A stretch of 64,000 bases of DNA from UBA7396 sp964527685 (GTDB taxonomy: Bacteria > Patescibacteriota > Gracilibacteria > BD1-5 > UBA6164). Location: the NCBI GenBank assembly GCA_964527685.1, contig CAZGOC010000001.1, forward strand, positions 1-64,000, given 5' to 3'. The stretch's first letter is position 1. The number at the start of each line of letters is the position of its first letter. Under the pieces are notes generated by a model. The model worked only from the letters and a program-made list of their open reading frames with translations, was not told the origin of the DNA and made no database searches. Shown here piece after piece: positions 11,321-21,779 of the stretch. Both the position numbers and the translations under genes were made by a program.

Positions 11321-11911
11321 TACTTCTTCAAAATCAACTTTTGGAGCAACAGAAGCTCATTCATCGCTTTCAAATAAATTCTTTTTTTCAAATCAAAAAA
11401 AAGAAGCAAGTAGGTTATTTGGGAAAGTTCTTAGGTATATATTAAAATCTTGAACTACTTCATTATATCTCATTCTTTCTGTTGAAATTCTATTTTCTGT
11501 TCATTCAAGAGAAATTCTTAAATCAGAAAATCGTTGATTAGCTTTTAGATTTGGATAGTTCTCTGTTACCATTAAAAGTCTTGATAGTGCTTGTGATATA
11601 CCTGATTGTTCTTTTTGGTATTCAGCAAAATCTTTTGCATCATTTATGTCAATATTTGTTTTAGTTGCAGATGCTCTTGCTTGAACAACTGCTTCTAGTG
11701 TTGATTTTTCAAAATTTGCTTCTCACTTTACAGATGCAACTATATTTGGTATTAAATCAAATCTTCTTTGATATTGATTTTCTACTTGCGACCAAGCAGT
11801 ATTTACAACTTCTTCTTTTGTAACTAGATTATTATATTTTCAAGAAATAAAAGAAAATAAACTAAATCATAATGCAAATATTATAGCTAAAACTACAAGT
11901 GTTTTTTTCAT
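11312..11911 (-). CDS. lemA: LemA family protein
   Basis: 199 residues: a short N-terminus, one membrane helix (LVVLAIIFALGFSLFSFISG), then the LemA body. That body has YNNLVTKEEVVNTAWSQVENQYQRR, LIPNIVASVKG, LKANQRFSDLRISLEGTENRIS and the ending LASFFGFEKKNLFE. A membrane-bound helical-bundle protein of unclear function. It lies directly downstream of the TPM-domain gene, a pairing found in many bacteria. Confidence 0.95.
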
Positions 11912-11948
11912 AAATAAATAATAAAAAAATAAAATTTGTAAAATATTA

Positions 11949-12845
11949 TTACCATTTTCAAGAACTTCATCATCCACCAAATCCTCATCATCCAAAACCT
12001 CAAAATCAAGAAGAACTAGAGCTTCAAAAGCTACTAGAGCTATTTCTCGAACTACTATAATCACTCCATCCTCCACCTCATCATCAAGAAGTTGGTGCAC
12101 TACTTCATAAAAGAGCTCAAATAAAAGTTCAAACAAACCAAATAATTGATGATGAAAGTAAACTAAATATAAATAATGGAAGTAAAATAAGCCATCATAT
12201 TATAGTATATTTAATAATTTTTTTATATTTTTTTTGTTTAAAATTATTTCAATTAATACTTCAAAAAATTAAAGATCAAATTATAGCAATTACTATAGCT
12301 AAAATATTAAATCATTCATCTTCATTATTATTTGAATTATTTTTTAGAGATATAATACTAGGGTCTCACTCAAAAGCTTTTCAAAAATCAGTTAAAAGTC
12401 AAGATATTCCATCAAAATATTTTCACTCTCTAAATAAAACAAAATTTTTCTCTCAAAGTTTGTTTGTAAGTATATCTGGTAAAACTCACTCAACTCAGTA
12501 TCAAGTTGAAATATTCCATTCCCTATCATCAATTGCAATTAAAACGACAACTCAATTATCTTTGTCATCTTTTCAAACTCAAATCTCTTGTCATATTTGA
12601 GTTCAAACACTTGATATATTTTCCCCTGAAAGTGTTTTTAATAAAACAACTAAAACTTCAGTAGTGTATTTTTGATTCAAACTTGCTATTTGATTTTCAA
12701 GCAAATTTTTATCTTCTTTGTTTAATACTCAAGCTTGATCAATAACATAACTATTTATAGTTCACAAACTTTTTATATCAAATCAAAAAGTATTAAAAAC
12801 TCAAAATATTAAAAATAAAACTATTATCTTAAAAATATTTTTCAT
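11949..12845 (-). CDS. TPM-domain (TLP18.3/Psb32/MOLO-1) membrane protein with Gly/Ser tail
   Basis: 298 residues. A signal peptide or N-terminal helix precedes the TPM domain: SYVIDQAGVLN, TEVLVVLLKTL, DNGVVVLIAIDDREGNISTGYGVEGVLPD. Two membrane helices follow (about 190-250: ILAIVIAIIGSLIFG and IIGGLILLPLFIFSLL). The C-terminus is a Gly/Ser-rich tail ending WK-type residues, as in many TPM proteins paired with LemA. Much of the poly-Gly is TGA. The domain has been linked to phosphatase activity and membrane-protein quality control, but the role here is inferred. Confidence 0.9.
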
Positions 12846-12861
12846 ATTTTAAAATTAAAAA

Positions 12862-14106
12862 TTAATTATGATTTTCTCAGCACTTATTACAATAATTAAA
12901 TATTTTTGGTATAGGATTTTTACAATTTTTACAATCATAATACTGGTCATCTCAGCAAGTTTGACAATATCTACTATCTTTTAAAAGTTTTGAATTACAA
13001 CTTAAACAAAATCATTTTTCAAATCTTTCAAGTTGTACTTTTTTTAAGTTTTGAAGTATTAATTGTTTTTGTTGTTCTTGTTTAATTTGTGATAATTTTT
13101 CTGATCATTTTTGAGATAAATATATAATAAATCAAAATAATCAAATTCAAAGTAGTATTAATATATAATTCCATAAAAATCATAAATTCATACTTTTTAG
13201 TAGAGCTATAAATCAAGCTAGGAATTTTTTAGGTATTATAAAATATACAAATTTTAAAAATAATACAAATACAAATAATCCTGTTATAAAGGTAAGATTT
13301 GAAAAAAGTATGGTAAATATTTTGTTTTGTCTTTTTAAAAATATTTTATAAAAAAATAGTGAAAGTAAAAATAATGGCAAAAGTAAAATAGCTTGGAAAA
13401 AAGCAATTTTTACAGGATAATAAAATATTTCTTTATTATAAGTTTTTTGAAATTGTTCTTTATTTGAGTTTAAATAATTAGTTAAATCTAAATAATTATT
13501 ATCTTTTATAAATAAATTAATTAAATCTTGTTTTTGTTTTTCTAAAGAAGTTATTTTATCTTTTATATCATTATAATCCTTTCTAGCATCTTGTTTTTGA
13601 ATATTTGAAATTCTTTCATTTTCATTTATAATTCAAGCTTGTGATTCTTTTAAAAAGTCATTATACTGATATTCATAATCATCTTTTTTATAATTTAAAT
13701 CATCTATGCTTTTTTGTAAAGCAGCTTTTTTAGAAATAAACTCAATAAATTCTTTAGAATTTTTTATATTTAAAACCTTTTCATAAACTAAATTACAAGC
13801 AGGAGAATTAAAATCTTTTCTAACTTCATTTCAGTTATTATCGTATTTTAAAAACTGATCATTTGTTGAATAATACTCTATATTAGAAATCAAATCCTCA
13901 TTATTAAAATAATTTATACAACTATATTTTTCATAAGGAGAAACAACAAAATCTTTTTGGTAATTGTATCAAGAAAGTATTTGATAAAATAAAAATATAT
14001 CAAATGCTATAACTAAAATAATAGAGATAAAATTTAAAGGTTTTTGGTAAAGTTCTTTGTTTTTACCAAACATATTAGAAAAAATTGATTTTATGTATTT
14101 TAACAT
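12862..14106 (-). CDS. Zinc-ribbon membrane protein with coiled coil, function unknown
   Basis: 414 residues. One N-terminal helix (FISIILVIAFDIFLFYQI), an extracytoplasmic-type segment of about 200 residues with a long helical coiled-coil stretch (residues about 125-205), then four hydrophobic helices (about 220-340). The C-terminus carries two adjacent zinc ribbons of Cys pairs (CLSC...CQTC and CKNC...CNKC), which should be cytoplasmic. It is the first gene of the minus-strand run leading to TPM and LemA and may work with them. I do not recognise the family. Confidence 0.75.
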
Positions 14107-14171
14107 ATTTTTTAGTTATATTTATAAACTATCTTTATAGTTTAATTATTTTTAGAAAAAGTAAAGAAATT

Positions 14172-14199
14172 TTGATTTTTTAAATATTTTTTATATACT
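14172..14199 (+). promoter_or_regulatory. Promoter of the tmRNA gene
   Basis: TTGATT (14172-14177), a 16-base spacer and TATACT (14194-14199), placed nine bases before the first G of the mature tmRNA. One of the best promoter matches in the window. Confidence 0.7.
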
Positions 14200-14207
14200 A
14201 AAAGCAT

Positions 14208-14675
14208 GGGGTCATTTATGGTTTCTATTTTGAGATTTGGTGATGCTATATTGCTATTTGGGAGGTGTTTATGGCTTCCATAATCAATCATAAACAACAA
14301 TAAATGCAAACAATAGAATTGCTTGAGGTCTAAATGCTTTCAAAAAAGCTTTAACTCCTTCTTTTGCTCCAACTTTTGCTTAGTCAAATTTAGAGTTTAA
14401 AAGTAAAAAAGTAGTCTTCTTTTATAGATGAGTGTCAGTTGACCTACTACGAATTTTATAGATATTTTACACTTTTAAAAGCTCTATAAAATTATAAATT
14501 AAAAGTCTTATTTTTGATTTACAAGATGTATTTTTTCAATTATAAGTATCTAAAATGCATTATATTATAAGTTTTTTGTTTGTTTTTTATTTATAATATT
14601 ATTAAAATAAACTATAATAGTAGATGTGTAGGTTATCCTCAAAAGACATGGGTTCAAATCCCATTGGCTCCACCA
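14208..14675 (+). ncRNA. ssrA: tmRNA with a 25-codon tag containing a TGA glycine codon
   Basis: The 5' end GGGGTCA pairs with the 3' TTGGCTCC that precedes ACCA, forming the tRNA-like acceptor stem. A T arm ATGGG-TTCAAAT-CCCAT lies just upstream of the CCA end. The tag reading frame starts at the typical GCA AAC resume site (14306) and runs 25 codons to TAG at 14381, encoding ANNRIAGGLNAFKK then ALTPSFAPTFA. Codon 7 is TGA, so the tag can only be completed by a TGA-decoding ribosome. The tag is longer than the common 8-15 residues. Pseudoknot arms were not traced base by base. Confidence 0.93.
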
Positions 14676-14832
14676 TTTTGAGATAAAAAAATGGCATTAG
14701 TAGAATTATCTCTATTTAATGCTATTTTTAAAATTTTAGGACTATTTTTTATCTAATTTAAAGAAAAATACTTTGAAGTAGAGGAAAAGTAGTTTTTAAA
14801 AAAATTAATTTATTTTTTATTCTATAAAAACC
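14676..14832 (+). other. Spacer between ssrA and the restriction-modification genes
   Basis: No ORF of note. GAGATAA (14680-14686) and TTATCTC (about 14706-14712) can pair around an A-rich loop and may end the tmRNA transcript. The rest is AT-rich and could hold the mod promoter. Confidence 0.4.
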
Positions 14833-16734
14833 ATGGCAAAAAGAGATATTACAAATTCTCCTAAAATACAAGAATGAGAAATTGAAAGCCTAAAACAATT
14901 ATTTCCTCAATTTTTTATTGAATGAAATTTTGATATAGAAGGTTTTAAAAATTATCTAGATTGACAAACAACAGATAATAATGAATTTTATCGTTTTGAA
15001 TGGACTGGTAAGAAAAATGCAAAATGCATAGCAAGTAAACCTACAAAAAATACTCTTCTTCCCGATAAAGAAAACTCAAAAAATTGGGACACAACAGAAA
15101 ATCTTTTTATAGAATGAGATAATTTAGAAGTATTAAAATTGCTTTTAAATAAATACTATGGACAAATCAAAATGATTTATATAGATCCACCTTATAATAA
15201 AGATAAAGATTTTGTTTATAAAGATACTTGGAAAGATAATTTAGAAGATTATCTAGCTCAAACTGGGCAAGTTGATGAAAATGGAGAAACTACGACAGAA
15301 AAAGAAACAACAGGTAGGAAACACTCTAATTGGTTAAATATGATTTATCCAAGACTTATTCTTGCAAGAAAACTCCTAAAAGAAGATGGAGTGATTTTTG
15401 TGAGTATTGATGATGATGAAGTGCATAATCTCAGAAAAGTTATGGATGAAGTTTTTTGAGAAGATAATTTTATCTGACAGTTTGTTTTAAATTCAACTCC
15501 TAATGGTAAAGATTATTGACATATTGCAAAACAACATGAATATTGCATATTTTATTGTAAAAATATGTTTGAGGCAAATACTTTTTTACTTGAAGAGAAA
15601 GAAAAAAAATTTACTTATTCAGATGACAAATGATGATATAATATTCATCCATTATATAATAGTAATGAAGCTTTTACACCAGAAAACAGACCTAATTTAT
15701 ACTACCCATTTTATTTAAATCCTAATAATAATATTAGAGAATCTTTTTATGAAATTTCTCTAGAAAAGAAAGAATGATATATTCAAATTTATCCTCCTTT
15801 ATCAGTTAGAAATTGAATACAATTTGTATGGAGATGGTGAAAAACAAAATCTTTAGAAAATTTAAACATTGAAATTATTTGATATAAAACATGATCTTGA
15901 GAATATAGAATTGTTGAAAAAATGAGACATTCTAGTAAATTAATAAGAAGTTTATTACTTGATAAATGATTTTCAACTAGAAGATGAACAGCAGAAGTTG
16001 AAGAAATATTTTGAAAGAAAGTTTTTAGCTTCCCAAAGACTAAACTTTTATTAGAGAGTATAATAAAAGTATCTCTTGATAAAAATGACGTAATCCTAGA
16101 TTTTTTTGCAGGTTCTTGAACAACAGCTCATGCAGTTATGGATTTAAATAAAGATTGATGAAATAGAAAATTTATTTGTGTGCAATTACCTGAAAAAGTA
16201 ACAAAAAATAGTGAAGCTGAAAAAGCTTGATATAAAACTATTAGTGAAATAACAAGAACTAGAATTGATAAAGCTTGAGAAAAGATTAAGAATGAAAAAT
16301 GATGAGAAAATGTAGATATTTGATTTAGAGCTTTTAAACTTGCTGAAAGTAATTTCAAATATTTATCTGAAAAATATGAAATAAATGAAAATACAAGTGT
16401 AGAACAATTGGAATTACTTATGAAAAAAGAGGTAGAAGAAAGTGGGCTTATTGAATGAAGAAATGAAATAGATGTGATTTATGAATTGATTATTAGAGAA
16501 TGATATAGTTTTTATTCAAATATAGAAAAACAAGAAAGTGGTATTTATAAGGTAAGTGATGAAAATAAGTATTTTTATGCTTTAATACAAGAAAAATTAA
16601 GTGAAGAAAATGTGAGAAATTTTGTGAAAAATCACCTAGAAGAAAAACAAGTTAGATTTTTTGCTTTAGAAGAAAGTTTGGAAGAAAGTGCCAGAGCAAC
16701 TCTTGATACTTATTTTACTTTGTATAATATCTAA
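14833..16734 (+). CDS. mod: Type III restriction-modification methyltransferase (Mod)
   Basis: 633 residues. The catalytic motif DPPYN is at residues 118-122 (MIYIDPPYNKDKDFVYKDTW) and the SAM-binding FAGSGTT motif at about 425-431. This is the beta-class order, catalytic motif before SAM motif, typical of Mod subunits. The middle region (about 200-390) is the variable target-recognition part. Gly 429 in the SAM motif is a TGA codon, so the gene is adapted to this code. It makes N6-adenine methylation as known for the family, and is followed four bases later by res. The recognition sequence cannot be predicted. Confidence 0.93.
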
Positions 16735-16738
16735 AAAT

Positions 16739-19453
16739 ATGAAAATAAAATTTGATGCAAATCAAGAATATCAATTAAAAGCAATAGAATCAATTGTCAA
16801 TATTTTTGAGTGAAATAGTAAAATTACTCCTTGATTTAGACTTTCAAGAATAGATGATATAAATGTAGTAAAAAATATAATTGATATAGATAAAAAAGAA
16901 ATTTTGCAAAATATGCAAAAAATACAAAAAGAAAATGGATTTGATATTACAAATGATATTAAGAATTTTTCTATTGAAATGGAAACTTGAACTGGTAAAA
17001 CTTATGTGTATTTAAGAACTATTTTTGAGTTAAATAAAAAATATGGAATGACAAAATTTATAATAATTGTTCCATCAGTTGCTATTAGGGCTTGAGTTTT
17101 AAAAAGTCTTCAAATCACTCAAGAACATTTTAAAGAATTATACCCTGAAAATCATATAAATTATTTTGAATATGATAGCTCAAAAGTAAATAAAATAACT
17201 TATTTTTGTGAATGAAATGAATTACAAGTTATGATTATTACTTCAAGTGCTTTTGTATGAGATAATAAAATAATCAATCAAACAAAAAGAGATGATGTTT
17301 GAGAAAAATCTTTAATGGAACAAATAGCTTCTACAAATCCAGTTTTAATACTTGATGAGCCACAAAGTATAGAATGAGAGAAAACAAAATTAAAATTAAA
17401 AGATTTTAATCCACTTTTTACTCTTCGTTATAGTGCAACTCATAAAGAGGGGTTTAGTATGATGTATAAACTTACTCCAAGCCAAGCTTATAAATCATGA
17501 CTTGTAAAACAAGTTTGAGTTATATGAATAAATGAAAGTAGTGATTCAAATCTTATCAATATTGAAGTTGTAAAAATAGAAAATAATGCAAAATGAAAAC
17601 TTGAATGTACTTTAAAACTTGTTGTTTTTGATAATGAAAATAATACTTTATTTAAAAATATAAAATTTAAAGTTGATTTAGTAAAGCATAAAGATGATAA
17701 TTTATTTGAAAAAACGAAAAATCCTATTTATAAGTGAATTATAGTTGAAAATATAACCAGAGAAGAAGTTATTTTCAATAAATGAATAAAATTAAAGAAT
17801 GGAGAAAAAACGACTTGAGATAATAAAGATTTAATGAAATTACAAATTGATAAAACTATTGAGGCACATTTTAAAAAAAAAGATAAATTAGTAAGTCAAT
17901 GAATAAAACCTTTATCATTATTTTTTATTGATCATGTAAATAGTTTTATCAATTTATGATGAGAATGAGATGGATGGCTTCAAGAGTATTTTATAGAAAA
18001 GTTAAAAAACTATTATCAAGATGATAAAAATATAAAAGATTATTTTAAGTATTATTTTGCTTCAAAAAAGAATAAAAAAACAAATGAAGAAACTTTTAAA
18101 GATGAGCTATGAAATTCTGTAGATGATAGAAAAATAGAAAAAGAATCTTATGACTTAATAATGAAGGAAAAAGAAAAACTTTTATCATTTGATGAAAAAA
18201 CAGAGTTTATTTTTTCTCATAGTGCCTTAAAAGAAGGTTGGGATAATCCAAATGTTTTTACTATTTGTACTTTAAAAAACACTAGTTCTGAAATAAGAAA
18301 AAGACAAGAAATTGGTAGAGGTATGAGGCTAGCAGTAAAGCAAGACTGAACAAGGGAAGGGGATAAAGAAATAAATAAACTTACAGTTGTAGTAAATGAA
18401 TCTTATGAAAATTTTGTGAAAAATTATCAAAAAGATTTAGAAAAAAACTATTGATATTCTAAAAGCGAGGCCAAAAAAGCAAGTGAAGAAATAGAAAATA
18501 TTGGAAAAACAAAAACTTTTGAATTGCTTGAAGATAATTTAAAAACAGAAAGTTTTAAAAACTTTTGGTCAAAAATCAATAAAAAAACTTATTATGATAT
18601 TACATTTGATGAAAGTGATTTAGTAGAAAAATCAATAGAAGAAATAAATAATAATCTAGAAGATTATCATATATCAAGACAAATTATAACTACAACTATT
18701 GTAGATATGGTTTATAATGATAATTCAAAAACTTTTGAATGACAAGAAACATGAGAAAATGATTATAAAATTGTAAATAATTCTTATACTTTTAATTCAA
18801 TTATTAAACTTTTTCAAGATGAAGTTAAATTATCTAAAAAAATTATTTTTCAAATATTTTCTTGACTAGAACAAGATAAAAAAGAACTAATCTTAAAAAA
18901 TCCAATTAAATTTATAAAAGAAGTTTCTAAATATATAACTTTAATAAAACAAAGACTTGAAACTGAAAAAGTAAATTATTATTTATCAAATGAAACTTAT
19001 GAAATAGAACAAGTTTTTATTGATAAAAGTATAACTATTGATGAATCTAGTGAAAAAGTAGTGAGTTGTTTATGAAATAATTGAAATATAAAATCTTTAT
19101 ATAAAAAATTAAGAATTGATTCTGATGTAGAAAGAGATTTTGTTAATCATTTCTTGCAAGATTCAAATATACAATTTTTCTTTAAAATTCCATCTAAAAA
19201 GTTTCAAATAAAAACTCCTATGTGAAATTATTCTCCTGATTGGTGAATTGTTATAAAATCATGAGAAAAAGAAGAAGTTCATTTTATTGTTGAAAATAAA
19301 GGAACTACAGAGTGGTTACAACTAAAAGAAGTAGAACAAAATAAAATTAAATGTACTAAAAGACATTTTAAAAAACTTGAAGCTGTAATTAAATATGATT
19401 ATTACAATAATTATGATAGTTTTAGAAGCTCTTATATTGAATTAACTAATTAA
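16739..19453 (+). CDS. res: Type III restriction enzyme helicase-nuclease subunit (Res)
   Basis: 904 residues. Superfamily 2 helicase motifs are visible: Walker A METGTGKTY (about residue 79), IIIVPSVAIRAG, motif II LILDEPQSIEG (about 203), TLRYSATHKEG, and motif VI EIRKRQEIGRGMRL. The C-terminus carries an endonuclease-type PD...ExK arrangement, YSPDWGIVI with HFIVENKGT (about 830-855). It translocates on DNA and cuts when two unmethylated sites are met head to head, as known for type III enzymes. Intact, with many TGA glycines, hence a resident rather than freshly acquired system. Confidence 0.93.
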
Positions 19454-19478
19454 GGTTATAGATTGTATTATAGGTTTT

Positions 19479-20060
19479 TTATTTTTTCTTAAACTCTTCT
19501 ATACTACCCATAGCTTTTATAAATGCTTCTGGGTCTCAATAATCAGCAAAATACTCTTCCCAATCATGTCATCATTTCTTTTTTGAAGCACTTTTTATTG
19601 GACACCAGTATTTTTCTGTTCTTCAAGCTATTTCAACTGCATAAGAAAAAAGTCAATTAACATACGAACAATAAAGACAATTTATTTTTTGAATTAGATT
19701 TAAATAATCTAATTGTTTTCTGTCAAAAATAATATAATCACTTCTTTTAACAAGTGGGATTTTGTATAATCTAATAGCTGTTTGTTGGTAAATAAACAAA
19801 AATATATCTAAAATAATTGCTGGAACTATCATTGCATATATAAATGGTGCTGATAATACTTCCCTAACTCTTGCTGAAAAAACAGATTCAAAAACAGATA
19901 TTTTATAGAATTTATTTTTCTTTTTTATTTCTTCTTTAAATTTAACTTTTCACTTTTCTATTGCATATCAATATTTTTCTTTTAGTTTAGAGTATTCAAT
20001 ATATAACTCTTCTCTTTTTTGTCTAATTTCACTTAATAGTAAATCAATTCTTGACTTCAT
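19479..20060 (-). CDS. Conserved protein with a central membrane helix and CxxC motif
   Basis: 193 residues. A charged helical N-terminus (residues 1-55, coiled-coil-like), one long hydrophobic segment (about 72-95, PFIYAMIVPAIILDIFLFIYQ), then a conserved-looking domain. That domain has KINCLYCSYVNGLFSYAVEIAGRTEKYWCPIK, including a CxxC and a third Cys. The pattern resembles a widely distributed uncharacterised family with the INCxYCxYxNG motif. Membrane or redox/metal function is possible. Convergent with res; 25 bases separate the stops. Confidence 0.7.
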
Positions 20061-20201
20061 AAAATAATTTATAAATAAAATTTTTTGTATTATAATAAAA
20101 AATTATTTTTTTCAATTTTTTTTAACTCCCCCATTTTTTCATTTTGCAAAACTTAAGTGAATTTATATAATAAAAATAATAAATTCTAAAAAAATATAAA
20201 A

Positions 20202-21695
20202 ATGAAAAAAATATTAATCTTTTTTTTACTTTTACTTCCTCTACAAACCCTTGCTCATCCACTTGATATTTCATCAAGTTTTTTTTCATTTAATAAAAAT
20301 TATTTAAATATAACAACTTATTTTCATAGTTATGAGATAGAGTATTTACTAGCTCAAGAAAAAATTTTTACAAAATCAGTGTATGAATATTATGATCATA
20401 TAGATAAAATAGAAAATTATTTAAAAAAACATATAAAACTAAAATCAAATAATAAATATTGTAAAATAGATAATATCGAAGTACTAAAACTTGAAGAATA
20501 CCAAATACTTTCAAAATGACTTGAAATTAATTATCATTTTAAGTGTGATGAAGATATAAAATCTGGGCAAATTGAAGTTTATTTTTTCAATAACTTCCCA
20601 CTACAAACAAATCAAGTAACTGTTTATAATCTAAATAATTCAAAAACTTCTCAAACTCCTATTTGAGCATCTGTATTAAATTCTAATTTGAAAATTTATA
20701 CTTTTGATTTAGATAAAGATTTTAAAAAATGTGTTATAGATACTGATTGAGATGGGATTTCTGATGAAGAAGAATTGATTTATAAAACAAATCCTAAAAA
20801 TATAGATTCAGACTGAGATTTTTATACAGATTATGAAGAAATTTATGGTTCTTTTAACCCACTTGATAACAATTTTTGACCAAATCAAACTCCAAGATAT
20901 GAGATCCCAAAAGATATTTTAGAAAATGTAACAAAATCTATAAAACTAGATAGTGATTGTGAAAATTTAACAAATATAAAATCAAATAATTGAATTTTAA
21001 GTGCTTGATTTTGAAACACTCATTTTATAAATACTTTAGAAAATATTTGAAAATATGTTAAATGAAATTGAGATAAAAATTTAGGGTTTATATTGCTTGC
21101 AGTTGTATTTTTGTGATTTATCCATGCTATGTGACCTGGGCATTCAAAAAGTTTGCTTGTTTCTTATATAATAGATAAAAATAAAAGTTTTCTTGACTGA
21201 CTTGTTTATATAACCATATTTACAATAACTCATTTAATAGATATTGTAGTGTTATTTTTAGTGACAAAAATATTTTTTAACTTTTATGATATCTCAAATT
21301 ATATGTTATATATTCAAAGAGTTTCAATTATTATATTATTTTTCTTTAGTTTATATTTAATTTATAAATCACTCAAACCTACTTTAAAAGTTTGTGAAAC
21401 TCAAGACTTAAAAGCTACTTTTATGTTATGATTTATATCTTGACTTGTGCCTTGTACTTTTGGTTGGAGTATATTTTTACTTTTATTTTCTTTGTGAAGT
21501 TTTTCTTTAATAATTCCTATGATTTCTGCTTTATGACTTTGAATATTTTTATGTTTATTTACTATAATGATTTCAACCTTTATACTGAGAAAAAAAGTAT
21601 TTGAAAAAATAAACTTATTTTCAAGATATTCTTCTATTTTCTCAAGCACAATACTATTTTTATTAAGCATATATTTGCTTACTAATTTGTTTTAG
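20202..21695 (+). CDS. NicO/RcnA-type nickel-cobalt transporter with extracytoplasmic calcium-repeat domain
   Basis: 497 residues. Signal peptide (KKILIFFLLLLPLQTLAHP), then an exported domain of about 250 residues. It includes two calcium-binding TSP3-like repeats, DTDGDGISDEEE (about 181) and DSDGDFYTDYEE (about 205). The second half has six hydrophobic helices with the family motif FIHAMGPGHSKSLL (about 305), a second His in ITHLIDIVVLF, and FISGLVPCTFGWSI. This matches the NicO/HupE-like metal permeases that export or import Ni/Co. Ion direction and specificity are not deducible. The N-terminal calcium-repeat module is unusual for this transporter type. Confidence 0.82.
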
Positions 21696-21779
21696 GGAAA
21701 TAAATAAAAACACAAAACTAACTCTTGACAAATAAAATAATTTTACTATAAACTAATAAATAACCTTTAATTAAAATCT

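Noticed and set aside
14640..14675. Separate tRNA gene at GGTTCAAATCCCATTGGCTCCACCA
   Set aside because: It pairs with the 5' GGGGTCA 430 bases upstream and the tag frame lies between; this is the 3' half of tmRNA.
14833..19453. Type III R-M genes as recently acquired
   Set aside because: Both use TGA for Gly throughout, including catalytic motifs, so they have long been adapted to this code.
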